Shown: positions 33,921 to 43,878, counted from the first letter of the stretch. The stretch is DNA of 64,000 bases from Oscillospiraceae bacterium (GCA_004556975.1 SFFD01000005.1:1-64000); one strand, 5' to 3'. The notes: generated by a model from the sequence alone, not told the origin. Program-made: numbers and translations.

Positions 33921-35627
33921 GTGATTAAGAAAATAATCGAAAAATATAAAAGCGGCGCCTTTCGCGAAATGTGGAACGAAACAAAGTGGCTTTATTCCTA
34001 CGCCGCAAAATATAAGTGGCTTATCGTAATTTATATAGTAATCGGTCTTTTTGCAACGGGTCTTGCCCTTGCCGCAAGCCTTGTTACCAAAAACCTTATC
34101 AACGAAGTTCTCGGCGGAAAAATTTCTGCGGCGGCGGTGGCACTTTATGTTTTTCTCGGTCTTTCGGGAATTGCCGTTTCCGCCCTTAACCGCCGCCTTT
34201 CGGCAAAAATTTCTCTTCGGGTAAATAATGAAATCCGCGCCGATGTTTTCGGAAAATTTATCTCCACAACCTGGGAAGAAGTTTCCGCGTTTCATTCCGG
34301 AGATTTGCTCAACCGCATAAACGGCGATGTTTCCACAGTTGCCGACAGCGTAATCGGCTGGATTCCCTCCGTAACGATAAAATCGGCGCAGTTTATAGGC
34401 GCCATCGCAATAATTTGCTATTATGACGCGGCTATGGCGCTTCTTTCACTTATAAGTATTCCCGCCGCGGCGCTTATTTCGTCACTTTTGCTGCGTAAAA
34501 TGCGCAGCTATGGCACGAAAATCCGCGAAGCAGGCAGCGAGCTTATGTCATTCTTTGAGGAATCATTGCAGAATATTCAGACGGTTAAGGCCTTCGGCCT
34601 TTCGCAAAGCCTTGACGGCCGTTTGGCGCAGCTTCAGAAAATTTACTATGATACAAGCCTTGAATATAATGCCCTTTCCGTAAAGGTCACCTCCGGAATG
34701 TCGGTTCTGGGACTTTTTGTTTCATATCTCTGTATGGGCTGGTGCATTTTCCGCCTGTTTACCGGCGCCATAGATATCGGCACGATGGTGCTTTTTATTC
34801 AGCTTTCGTCATACCTTTCATCAAGCATATCGTCTTTGATAAGCTCTGTGCCGACGGTAATTTCGGCAACCGTTTCCGCCGGAAGAATAATTTCCGTGCT
34901 GAATCTTCCGCGGGAGGAAGAGGACGAAAGCCTTGCCGCGCGGGAAATAGCGGATTTTGGCGAAGCGCCGGAAATTGAGTTCAGGGATGTAAGCTTTGGC
35001 TATAAAAACGGCGGCAAGGTTTTTTCCGAAGTAAACCTGACTGTTGCCCCGGGCGAATTTGCCGCTTTCGTCGGCCCTTCCGGCGGGGGAAAAACAACGC
35101 TTCTGCGGCTGCTTCTCGGTTTGGTGAAGCCGCAATCGGGGAAGGCAACCCTTTCCGCAAAAGGAAAAACGACAGAAATTTCTTCTGTCACACGCAGAAT
35201 TTTTACTTATGTACCACAGGAAAAGGCAATGTTTTCCGGCACCGTTGCGGAAATGCTGCGGCTTTTTTCGCCGGAGGCCACAGACGAGGAAATCAACGCC
35301 GCGCTTAAGGCGGCGTGCGCCTATGACTTTGTGGCGGCCCTGCCGGAGGGCATAAATACCCCCCTTGGCGAGCGCGGAGCGGGCTTTTCCGAGGGACAGA
35401 ACCAACGCCTTGCCATTGCGCGCGCCGTTTTGCGAAAAGCGCCGGTGCTGCTTCTTGATGAAGCCACCTCCGCCCTTGACCTTGAAACGGAACGCCGGGT
35501 TCTTGAAAATATAACAGCCCTTTGCCGGGGCAAAACCCTGATTGTAATGACCCACAGGGAAAGCGTGCTGCCGCTTTGCGACAGCGTTTACCGCATTTCC
35601 GGCGGAAAGGTGGAAAAGGTGAGATAA
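33921..35627 (+). CDS. ABC transporter with fused membrane and ATPase domains (exporter)
   Basis: 568 residues from GTG 33921, which has AGAAAGG about 9 bases upstream; an ATG at 33912 touches that site and is less likely. The N-terminal ~320 residues hold six membrane segments of the exporter type (ABC_membrane), including SFFEESLQNIQTVKAFGLS. The ATPase part follows: GPSGGGKTTLLRLL (Walker A), Q-loop YVPQEKAMFSGTV, signature GFSEGQNQRLAIARA, and LLLDEATSALD. The signature FSEGQ in place of LSGGQ is a common variant. It works as a dimer exporting a lipid, glycan precursor or peptide. The neighbourhood points to the polysaccharide system, but the substrate is not proven. Confidence 0.88.
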   Translation: MIKKIIEKYKSGAFREMWNETKWLYSYAAKYKWLIVIYIVIGLFATGLALAASLVTKNLINEVLGGKISAAAVALYVFLGLSGIAVSALNRRLSAKISLRVNNEIRADVFGKFISTTWEEVSAFHSGDLLNRINGDVSTVADSVIGWIPSVTIKSAQFIGAIAIICYYDAAMALLSLISIPAAALISSLLLRKMRSYGTKIREAGSELMSFFEESLQNIQTVKAFGLSQSLDGRLAQLQKIYYDTSLEYNALSVKVTSGMSVLGLFVSYLCMGWCIFRLFTGAIDIGTMVLFIQLSSYLSSSISSLISSVPTVISATVSAGRIISVLNLPREEEDESLAAREIADFGEAPEIEFRDVSFGYKNGGKVFSEVNLTVAPGEFAAFVGPSGGGKTTLLRLLLGLVKPQSGKATLSAKGKTTEISSVTRRIFTYVPQEKAMFSGTVAEMLRLFSPEATDEEINAALKAACAYDFVAALPEGINTPLGERGAGFSEGQNQRLAIARAVLRKAPVLLLDEATSALDLETERRVLENITALCRGKTLIVMTHRESVLPLCDSVYRISGGKVEKVR

Positions 35628-35704
35628 CGCGCGTTTTTGCTTTTGTCTGTTTAGTAAATCGGTTTTGCGGGCAAAACAATTGCATAAAAAAGAGAGGAAA
35701 AAAT

Positions 35705-36808
35705 ATGAAAAGCGAAAAGGTAACCGATATTTTCGGCAATGAAAAGGTTGTTCACTACGACGATTACGGCAACAAGGTAGGAGAAAGCCGGGTCGAAAGA
35801 GGGCCGCTTGGGTTTGGGGAAGAGCGCGTTGTTCATTATGACGTAAACGGCGTAAAAACCGGCGAAACCCGCACGGAAAAGAACTTTTTCGGCGGCGAAA
35901 AAGCCGTTCATTACGACGACTATGGCATAAAAACCGGCGAGAGCCGGCAGGAAAAGAATTTTTTCGGCGACGAAAAAACCGTTCACTATGACGCCTACGG
36001 CCGCAAAACCGGTCAGACCGTAAGCGAAAAGGACTTTTTCGGCAACGAAAAGCAGGTTACATACGACAGATACGGCACTCAAAAAAGAGGAGAGTATAGA
36101 GATAACACGCCGTATTACGGCGGCAGCTCCGAAGGCTCCGGCTCCGCCGGCGGTTATTCGGGCTGTTCCGGCGGGTATGTTCCCGCCGGAAGATTTACGC
36201 TTAAGGACGGAATTGCAATTGCCGTTACGGCAGTTTTAACCCTGCTTATGCTTGCGGTTCCGTTTATTCTGCACGCCGCTTCAAAGGACAGCGGCGGCGC
36301 CGTAAGCTTTATCCGCACCGCGGTGACTGCGCTTTGCCCGGTGATTACGGTTTTAAGCATCATTATGTTCCGCGCCAAAAAATCCGATGGCGAAGCGGTT
36401 CGCCGGGGCAAGCGCCGCATGATAATTTCCACATTTTTGCTCTTTGCCGCGCAGGAGGTTATCTTTCTGCTTTACACCGCCCCTGCCGCAAACGGCGACG
36501 AATTTTCTTCCTTCCTGCTGTTTGTTTGCTGCTGGATTCCCAAGCTGATTTACTCCGTCGTATGCGGAATTTTTTCGAGAAAATGCGGCGACAGGGGCGA
36601 AACCTGCGACGGCTGCTATTTCTTTGCGGCAAAGGCTTTTGCCATAGTTGCCGCGCTTATGGAAACGGTGAATGTGATTGCCGACGGAATTTTCAGGGAT
36701 TTTTTTGCCGCTGTGCTGTACCTAATCCCTGCGGCGCTGATTCTTTACGGTGTGATTCTGGCGCTTTCTAAAGGAACGGACTGGATTTACAAGAAAATTT
36801 CAAGATAA
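35705..36808 (+). CDS. Uncharacterised membrane protein with five FGxEKxVHYDxYG repeats
   Basis: 367 residues from ATG 35705 (AGAGAGG 6 bases upstream). I do not recognise the family. Residues 1 to about 125 are five tandem 24-25 residue repeats of the form F-G-x-E-K-x-V-H-Y-D-x-Y-G-x-K-x-G, starting with DIFGNEKVVHYD; later copies begin NFFGGEK, NFFGDEK and DFFGNEK. A Gly/Ser/Tyr linker leads to about five hydrophobic helices (residues ~170-360), with several Cys and a short basic tail. The repeats recall MORN- or YwqK-like beta-hairpins. With no signal peptide the repeats probably face the cytoplasm. It is the last gene of the cluster and could sense or scaffold the kinases, a guess from position only. 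Confidence 0.7.
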   Translation: MKSEKVTDIFGNEKVVHYDDYGNKVGESRVERGPLGFGEERVVHYDVNGVKTGETRTEKNFFGGEKAVHYDDYGIKTGESRQEKNFFGDEKTVHYDAYGRKTGQTVSEKDFFGNEKQVTYDRYGTQKRGEYRDNTPYYGGSSEGSGSAGGYSGCSGGYVPAGRFTLKDGIAIAVTAVLTLLMLAVPFILHAASKDSGGAVSFIRTAVTALCPVITVLSIIMFRAKKSDGEAVRRGKRRMIISTFLLFAAQEVIFLLYTAPAANGDEFSSFLLFVCCWIPKLIYSVVCGIFSRKCGDRGETCDGCYFFAAKAFAIVAALMETVNVIADGIFRDFFAAVLYLIPAALILYGVILALSKGTDWIYKKISR

Positions 36809-36822
36809 TAGATAATAAGGAA

Positions 36823-36995
36823 GGAGCCTGCCATAGGCAAGCTCCCCGGCTGTCGAAAAAGTCCTGTGCAACAGGACTTTTTTGTTTCTGTGCATAGATA
36901 TGTATGCTCTCGAAAAGGAAGATAGCAACAAAAGAAACCCATCAGGGGTGTCTTTTGCTTTTGTTCAAGCTGGGAGCTTGCCATAGGCAAGCTCC
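36823..36995 (+). repeat. Duplicated inverted repeat GGAGCTTGCC-ATA-GGCAAGCTCC
   Basis: Copy one at 36823-36845 has one mismatch in its left arm (GGAGCCTGCC); copy two at 36973-36995 is perfect and is followed by TTTTT, so it can act as a second terminator. The DNA between them holds the main terminator and a further imperfect hairpin CAAAAGAAACCC/GGGGTGTCTTTTG. Confidence 0.6.
36856..36884 (+). terminator. Intrinsic terminator ending the polysaccharide control cluster
   Basis: AAAAAGTCCTGT, loop GCA, ACAGGACTTTTTT. It lies between two copies of a GGAGCYTGCC-ATA-GGCAAGCTCC inverted repeat (36823-36845 and 36973-36995), the second also ending in TTTTT. Confidence 0.9.
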
Positions 36996-37001
36996 TTTTT
37001 G

Positions 37002-37026
37002 TTTGAGCACACACTATGTGCTCAAA
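37002..37026 (-). terminator. Inverted repeat of GTGCTCAAA after the ABC-F gene
   Basis: TTTGAGCACA (37002-37011), loop CACTA, TGTGCTCAAA (37017-37026), beginning 2 bases after the minus-strand stop codon at 37028. The following bases on the minus strand are only moderately T-rich, so termination may be partial. Confidence 0.6.
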
Positions 37027-37027
37027 A

Positions 37028-38551
37028 TTATTCCGAAAGTCCCTGCGGCGAAAGCTTGAGCACGCGAGTGCTTACCTCCGCAATGTATTTGCGGTCGTGA
37101 GAAACACTGATTATAGTGCCGCCAAAGCTTTTGAGCACAAAGCGGACCTCCGGTCCGGAAAGGGGAGAAAGATTGCGTGTGGGCTCGTCAAGAATAAGCA
37201 CGTTGTAATCGCCGAGCGCAAACTGCGCAAAGAATATTTTCGCCTTTTGCCCGCCGGAAAGCTCCGAAATCGGGTGCTCCGTTTCCGCCCTTGTAAAGCG
37301 CATACTGCCAAGATAGGAACGCACTTTTGTGCGTTCTTCACCGCTGCCGCCGCGGCACAAAAATTCCGTAGGAGTTTTTTCCTGCGGCAGCAAATCCGCA
37401 TAATTCTGCGGCATATACGCCGCGCGTATATCTTTGCGCGGCAGCAGCTCTGCGGCAATAAGCCGCAGCAGGGTAGTTTTGCCCACGCCGTTCTTTCCCG
37501 TTATGCAAAGGTGCTCGCCGCCGTGCACCTCAAGCTGAATATTTTCTGCGAGTACTCGGCCGCCGGCTTTAAGCACGGGCAGCTCCAGCTTGAGCACGGT
37601 CTTGCCGGGCGGCAGGGCGGCGCTTTCGCCAAAGCGAAGAAAAATTGCGTCCTCCTGCTCCGGGAATGCGGTAAGCTGTTCCTTTTCTTTTTCAAAGCGC
37701 CGCCCCATGGATTGCACCGTGTGCATCTTTTTCTTCAGCATTGCGCCGCCGTGCGGGTCGCCGCGGCTGACGGAGCTTTGGTCATGCTCAACCTTGTCGC
37801 GAATGCGGCGAAAACGTTCCATTTTTTCGTTGAAATCCCGGCGGTCGCTCTGCGCCATCTGCTCCTGGTGCTCAAAAAGCTCTGCACGGCAACGCACATA
37901 TTCGCTGTATGAAAGCCGAAACGCAGCAGCCCGCGGTACGCTCTTTTTGCGGAGCTGTTCCATGTGGATTATTGCGGTGGCGGTGTTCTCAAGCAGAGTT
38001 TCATCGTGAGAAATATATAAAATTGCAAGTTTACAGCCGTTTATAAACCGCTCCAGCCACTCAAGCGTTTCTATGTCTATGTCGTTGGACGGTTCGTCAA
38101 GCAGCAGCACGTCCGGCTTCTTGCAAAGCGCCGCCAAAAGCGAAAGCTTTACCTTTTCTCCGCCGGAAAATGCGCCCATGCGCTGCTCGCTCCAGCAGCG
38201 CTCGTACTCAATTCCAAGCTCCCGGCAGAGCGCCGCGCCCTCATCATAGGGCAGGTCGAAAAAGCCCTTTTCCGTCAAAAATTCCGCAGCCGAAAGCGCT
38301 TTTTCCGCCTCCGGCAGCTCCTGGGGAAGATAGCCGAAAACCGTGCTTTCCGTGATGATTTCGCCGGAATATTCGGCGTAATCCTCCACCAGCGCCGGGT
38401 TATAAAGCAGCTTGAGCAGGGTGGATTTTCCGTTGCCCTCCTCGCCGATGAGGGCAGCCTTTTCGCCGTCGCGAAGCACGAAGGAAAAATCCTTCAGCAG
38501 CGCGCGCAAATCTTTTTTATGATAAATTGTAAGGTTTTTTATTTGAAGCAT
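37028..38551 (-). CDS. ABC-F family ATPase (ribosome-associated)
   Basis: 507 residues from ATG 38551 (MLQIKNLTI), with AAAGGAGA 7 bases upstream; earlier in-frame ATGs lie in the leader and terminator. Two ATPase domains in one chain and no membrane segments: Walker A GEEGNGKST and GKNGVGKTT, signatures FSGGEKVKLSL and LSGGQKAKIFF, Walker B VLLLDEPSNDID and LILDEPTRNLSPLS. A charged inter-domain linker (RRDFNEKMERF region) inserts toward the ribosome in this class. Members either tune translation or eject antibiotics from the ribosome. The attenuator-like leader in front of this gene favours a drug-inducible protection role, which is inference. It carries five copies of the GTGCTCAA motif in or beside it. 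Confidence 0.9.
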   Translation of the reverse strand: MLQIKNLTIYHKKDLRALLKDFSFVLRDGEKAALIGEEGNGKSTLLKLLYNPALVEDYAEYSGEIITESTVFGYLPQELPEAEKALSAAEFLTEKGFFDLPYDEGAALCRELGIEYERCWSEQRMGAFSGGEKVKLSLLAALCKKPDVLLLDEPSNDIDIETLEWLERFINGCKLAILYISHDETLLENTATAIIHMEQLRKKSVPRAAAFRLSYSEYVRCRAELFEHQEQMAQSDRRDFNEKMERFRRIRDKVEHDQSSVSRGDPHGGAMLKKKMHTVQSMGRRFEKEKEQLTAFPEQEDAIFLRFGESAALPPGKTVLKLELPVLKAGGRVLAENIQLEVHGGEHLCITGKNGVGKTTLLRLIAAELLPRKDIRAAYMPQNYADLLPQEKTPTEFLCRGGSGEERTKVRSYLGSMRFTRAETEHPISELSGGQKAKIFFAQFALGDYNVLILDEPTRNLSPLSGPEVRFVLKSFGGTIISVSHDRKYIAEVSTRVLKLSPQGLSE

Positions 38552-38568
38552 GGGCATTCTCCTTTGCA

Positions 38569-38603
38569 TAAAAAATCCGCCTTCGGCAAAAATCCGAACG
38601 CGG
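38569..38603 (-). terminator. Terminator in the ABC-F leader, directly before its ribosome site
   Basis: On the minus strand CCGCGTTCGG, loop ATTTTTG, CCGAAGGCGG (9 of 10 pairs), then ATTTTTT. The T-run ends 4 bases before the AAAGGAGA of the ABC-F gene, so polymerase must read through it for the gene to be expressed. Confidence 0.7.
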
Positions 38604-38745
38604 AGCATGGCAATGCGCAGCAAAATAAAAAGCGGGCGCAAAAAATGCCGCAATCCGCGTTTTTGCCGTAACCGAACAGGGGCACCTGCATTTAACAGAG
38701 CCGCCGAAGACTTAAAATAAGTTCGTTACAAAGCAAAAAAGCAGA

Positions 38746-38757
38746 TTATTTGCGCAT
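38746..38757 (-). CDS. Three-codon upstream ORF (Met-Arg-Lys-stop) in the ABC-F leader
   Basis: ATG CGC AAA TAA with AGGGTGG 3-7 bases before it. It lies about 45 bases after the predicted transcription start and about 140 bases before the leader terminator. Antibiotic-inducible ABC-F genes often have such very short ORFs whose stalled ribosome prevents termination. Size alone makes it easy to occur by chance, so the call rests on its place between promoter and terminator. Confidence 0.35.
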   Translation of the reverse strand: MRK

Positions 38758-38808
38758 CTTTCCACCCTTTTCAAATCAAATTCATTTGCAGAAATTTTCT
38801 GCAAACAC

Positions 38809-38837
38809 ATAATACCACACCCGGAAATAAAAAGCAA
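38809..38837 (-). promoter_or_regulatory. Promoter of the ABC-F gene
   Basis: On the minus strand TTGCTT (38832-38837), a 17-base spacer and TATTAT (38809-38814). The transcript would begin near 38802 with a hairpin GCAGAA/TTCTGC and have a ~250-base leader. Confidence 0.6.
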
Positions 38838-38900
38838 GTGGCGCCCGCCGGCACCTTGCCGCGGCGTGCAAATTTCCTCCGAAAAAATTAAAAAATTTTC

Positions 38901-38929
38901 TTGACAAGCGCCGTGCATAGAGTTAAAAT
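38901..38929 (+). promoter_or_regulatory. Promoter of pyrG
   Basis: TTGACA (38901-38906), a 17-base spacer and TAAAAT (38924-38929). The transcript starts near 38936 and has a ~190-base leader. Confidence 0.7.
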
Positions 38930-38973
38930 AATTTTAGATTTGAAAAAATAATACGATAATTTCAGTGTTTTCT

Positions 38974-39030
38974 GATGCAGTTTTGGGGACAAGTGCCCCC
39001 TTAAGGCATCGGAAGACGCTTTTTTATTTT
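38974..39030 (+). promoter_or_regulatory. Structured leader with terminator-like end before pyrG
   Basis: GATGC (38974-38978) pairs with GCATC (39006-39010) around a GGGG/CCCC hairpin (38985-39000), and CGCTTTTTTATTTT follows. Two more hairpins come later, CAGCG/CGCTG and GCCCC-GAAA-GGGGC. I do not recognise a known riboswitch. It may be an attenuator for CTP synthase, whose gene is leader-controlled in other Firmicutes, but the B. subtilis initial GGGC sequence is not at the predicted start. Confidence 0.4.
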
Positions 39031-39107
39031 ACGCGTATTTTTTCAGCGCCCGACGCTGCGCCCCGAAAGGGGCAACCGTAAAAAAAGTGTTTAATTTTTA
39101 CATATGA

Positions 39108-40742
<1,635 letters not shown>

Positions 40743-40979
40743 TAGAGCTTGTAAATAAAAGCCTGCGGGAAAATGGCGCGGAGAGCCTTGCGGCGCGCAG
40801 CGCCGCCTCGGCTCCCCTTACACAGGGGAGCCGAGAACCGCTTTGCAAACGCTTGCGGTGAACCTTGCACAGGAGAGCCGAGAACGCTCACCGCAGCCGC
40901 AGTGCAGCCCATCTTCACTTTTATTTGCGGCGTTTGCGCCGCACCGTTCCCCGCTAAATAATTTTTTGAGGTTTTTCGT
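40743..40979. repeat. Intergenic palindromic repeat between pyrG and purB
   Basis: Perfect 12-bp inverted repeat CTCGGCTCCCCT / AGGGGAGCCGAG (40807-40835) around TACAC. The right arm recurs as ACAGGAGAGCCGAGAAC at about 40869-40885, and GCGGTGA / TCACCGC brackets it. It looks like one and a half units of a small dispersed palindromic repeat. No gene seen. Confidence 0.6.
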
Positions 40980-42419
40980 ATGTCCGATCATGAATTTTAT
41001 GTCAACCCACTTTGCACCCGCTATTCCGGCGAGGAAATGAAGCGCGTTTTTTCCGACAACAGCAAGTTTTCCACCTGGCGCAGGCTCTGGGTGGCTCTTG
41101 CTGAAAGTGAGCGTGAGCTTGGAATTCCCATTACCGAGGAACAGATTGCCGAAATGCGCGGGCATATAAACGATATTGACTATGCAGCCGCCGCCGCGCA
41201 CGAGCACGAGGTTCGCCATGATGTTATGGCGCATGTGCTCACCTTCGGCGAATGCTGCCCCAAGGCAAAACCCATAATCCACCTCGGCGCCACCTCCTGC
41301 TATGTGGGCGATAATACCGACGTTATCCTGATGCGCGAGGCGCTGAACATTATCCGCGCCCGCCTTATTAACGTTGCGGCGGCGCTTTGCACTTTTGCCG
41401 AAGAGAACAAAAACGTACCCACCCTTGCATATACTCATTTTCAGGCGGCGCAGCCCACCACCGTGGGCAAGCGTGCAACCCTGTGGCTTCAGGATATTCT
41501 GATGGATTTGGACAACGTGGATTTCCAGATAAAAAGCCTCAAGCTGCTGGGCTGCAAGGGAACCACCGGAACCGGTGCGTCCTTCCTTGAGCTGTTCGAC
41601 GGCGACGCCGAAAAGGTAAAGCTGCTTGAAAAGAAAATTGCCGAAAAAATGGGCTTTGAAGCCTGTTTTGCCGTAAGCGGCCAGACCTATACAAGAAAGC
41701 TTGACTTTTTTGTTTTACAGGCGCTTTCGGGTATTGCACAAAGCGCTTCCAAATTTGCGGGAGACATTCGCCTGCTTTCACACCTCAAAGAGGTTGACGA
41801 ACCCTTTGAAGCAAAGCAAATTGGCTCTTCTGCCATGGCTTATAAGCGCAACCCCATGCGCAGCGAGCGTATCGCTTCGCTTTCGCGCTATGTCATCTGC
41901 GATTTGACAAATCCCGCCGTCACCGCCGCTTCACAGTGGCTGGAACGCACCCTTGACGATTCTGCCAACCGCCGTATTTCTCTGCCGGAGGCATTCCTTG
42001 CCACTGACGGAATTTTGAACCTCTATCTCAACGTAATTTCCGGTATGAAGGTTTATCCTGCCGTTATGAAAAAGCATTTGCTTGAGGAAATGCCCTTTAT
42101 GGCGACGGAAAACATTCTTATGTACTGCGTTAAAAACAAGGGCGGCGACCGCCAGGCGCTGCACGAAGCCATTCGGGAACATTCCGTCAAGGCGGCGGAG
42201 CAGGTTAAGCTTTACGGAAAAGAAAACGACCTGCTTGACCGAATAAAAGCCGACCCGGTCTTCGACCTTTCAGAAGAGGAGCTTGACTCCCTTTGCGACC
42301 CGAACACCTTTACGGGAATGGCGGCGCAGCAGACGGAAGAATATCTTGAAGGAACAGTCCGCCCCATTCTTGAAGCAAACAAAGAACTTCTCGGTGAAAA
42401 GGCCGAAGTAAATGTATAA
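40980..42419 (+). CDS. purB: Adenylosuccinate lyase
   Basis: 479 residues. It splits adenylosuccinate to AMP and SAICAR to AICAR, two steps of purine synthesis. The superfamily signature SSAMAYKRNPMRSE, holding the mobile loop with catalytic Ser, is near residue 280; the N-terminal half shows HDVMAHV and LGATSCYVGDN, and AYTHFQAAQPTTVGKR carries the conserved His. Length matches the larger, Clostridia/eukaryote-like form. Start ATG 40980 has only a weak GAGG upstream. It pairs with purA, 105 bases downstream, as the two AMP-branch enzymes. Confidence 0.95.
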   Translation: MSDHEFYVNPLCTRYSGEEMKRVFSDNSKFSTWRRLWVALAESERELGIPITEEQIAEMRGHINDIDYAAAAAHEHEVRHDVMAHVLTFGECCPKAKPIIHLGATSCYVGDNTDVILMREALNIIRARLINVAAALCTFAEENKNVPTLAYTHFQAAQPTTVGKRATLWLQDILMDLDNVDFQIKSLKLLGCKGTTGTGASFLELFDGDAEKVKLLEKKIAEKMGFEACFAVSGQTYTRKLDFFVLQALSGIAQSASKFAGDIRLLSHLKEVDEPFEAKQIGSSAMAYKRNPMRSERIASLSRYVICDLTNPAVTAASQWLERTLDDSANRRISLPEAFLATDGILNLYLNVISGMKVYPAVMKKHLLEEMPFMATENILMYCVKNKGGDRQALHEAIREHSVKAAEQVKLYGKENDLLDRIKADPVFDLSEEELDSLCDPNTFTGMAAQQTEEYLEGTVRPILEANKELLGEKAEVNV

Positions 42420-42524
42420 GACAATAAAGGCTTTGGCAGCGCTTTGCGCCGCCGGTCTTTTAGAATAAATAATTGCGCTTACGGCGCGTGCACACTCATA
42501 ACAAAAAGAAAGGAAGCATAATTT

Positions 42525-43799
42525 ATGTTGACATCCGTAGTAGGTATAAACTGGGGCGATGAAGGCAAGGGCCGAATGGTCGACCTTCTTTCTCAGAATT
42601 ATGACATTGTTGTCCGTTATCAGGGCGGAAATAACGCGGGTCACACCGTGGTGAACGACAGAGGAAGATTTATTCTTAACCTTTTGCCCTCCGGAATTCT
42701 TCGCGATGAAACCGTAAACGTTCTCGGCCCCGGCATGGTAATCGATATGGAGCATCTTTATAACGAAGTTCAAAGGCTTCGCGACGCGGGTATTGAAATT
42801 ACCCCCAAGCATCTTAAAATCAGCGACCGCGCTTCTATCTGCATGCCCTATCACAAGCTTCTTGACTGCCTTGAAGAGGACCGTCTCGGCGATAAAAAAT
42901 TCGGTTCAACCCGCCGGGGAATTTCGCCCGCATATTCCGACAGATATATGAAAAAAGCTCTTCGCGTGGGCGAGCTGCTTCACCGCGAGCTTCTTGACGA
43001 GCGCGTTGCCGATATTGTGGAGTGGAAAAATCTGCTTGTAGAAAAAGGCTACGGTCACGAAGCTATAAAAACCGAAGATATGCTTGAATGGATTGACAAA
43101 TACTGCATGCCTTTTAAAGACTATATCTGCGACACCACGCTTTATCTTGACAAAGCGGTCAAGGAAGGCAAAAACATTATGTTTGAAGCCCAGCTCGGCG
43201 CTCTTCGCGATATTGACTACGGCATTTTCCCCTATACCTCCGCTTCCTACACCATTGCTTCCTATGCGCCCATCGGCGCCGGAATTCCCGAACAGCGCCT
43301 GGATGAAATCGTCGGCATAATCAAAGCGTATTCCAGCTGTGTGGGCGAAGGTCCCTTCACCTGCGAGCTTTTCGGCGCAGAGGGCGACGCCCTTCGTGAA
43401 GCCGGCGGAGAATACGGCGCGGCAACCGGCCGTCCGCGCCGCGTAGGAGGTTTTGACGTTGTAGCGTCGCGCTATGGCGTTATGGTACAGGGCTGCACCT
43501 GCCTTGCCCTCACTAAACTGGACGTTCTTTCCTACCTTGATGAAATTCCCGTTTGCGTAGCCTATGAGGTGGAAGGCAAACGCGTGGACTATTTCCCCAA
43601 AGGAATTGAGCTTACCGAAGCAAAGCCTATATATGAGTATGTTCCCGGCTTTAAGTGCGACATAAGCGCCTGCCGCAAGCCCGAGGATCTTCCCACAGCC
43701 GCAATGGATTACATCAAGAATATTGAAAAAGCCGTCGGCTGCCCCATAAAGTATGTTTCAGTAGGTCCCGACAGAGACCAGTATATCGAAATGTTCTGA
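42525..43799 (+). CDS. purA: Adenylosuccinate synthetase
   Basis: 424 residues. It joins IMP and aspartate with GTP, the committed step to AMP. Motifs: VGINWGDEGKGRMVDLL (GTP P-loop region; the usual W-G-D-E-G-K-G is intact), NNAGHTVV with catalytic His, GRPRRVGGFDVV, and a TKLDVLSYLDEIPVC guanine-binding block. GGAAG lies 9 bases before the ATG. Together with purB upstream it completes AMP formation. A hairpin AAAGCCTGCCTT/AAGGCAGGCTTT (43814-43843) without a T-run follows. Confidence 0.97.
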   Translation: MLTSVVGINWGDEGKGRMVDLLSQNYDIVVRYQGGNNAGHTVVNDRGRFILNLLPSGILRDETVNVLGPGMVIDMEHLYNEVQRLRDAGIEITPKHLKISDRASICMPYHKLLDCLEEDRLGDKKFGSTRRGISPAYSDRYMKKALRVGELLHRELLDERVADIVEWKNLLVEKGYGHEAIKTEDMLEWIDKYCMPFKDYICDTTLYLDKAVKEGKNIMFEAQLGALRDIDYGIFPYTSASYTIASYAPIGAGIPEQRLDEIVGIIKAYSSCVGEGPFTCELFGAEGDALREAGGEYGAATGRPRRVGGFDVVASRYGVMVQGCTCLALTKLDVLSYLDEIPVCVAYEVEGKRVDYFPKGIELTEAKPIYEYVPGFKCDISACRKPEDLPTAAMDYIKNIEKAVGCPIKYVSVGPDRDQYIEMF

Positions 43800-43813
43800 T
43801 TTATTCAGCAGTC

Positions 43814-43843
43814 AAAGCCTGCCTTTCGGATAAGGCAGGCTTT
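43814..43843 (+). terminator. Hairpin between purA and glmS
   Basis: A 12-bp perfect stem with a 6-base loop and no clear T-run, 15 bases after the purA stop. Probably a weak terminator; no glmS ribozyme fits into the 79-base gap. Confidence 0.5.
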
Positions 43844-43878
43844 GCCGTAAAACCGTCTTTTGAAAGGAAAAAACAGAT

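Noticed and set aside
38712..38918. 68-codon minus-strand frame upstream of the ABC-F gene
   Set aside because: It begins upstream of the predicted promoter and crosses it, with no ribosome site; composition is not protein-like.
43800..43878. Possible glmS ribozyme before glmS
   Set aside because: The gap from purA is only 79 bases, half of it a hairpin, too short for the ~150-base ribozyme core; no matching core sequence is visible.
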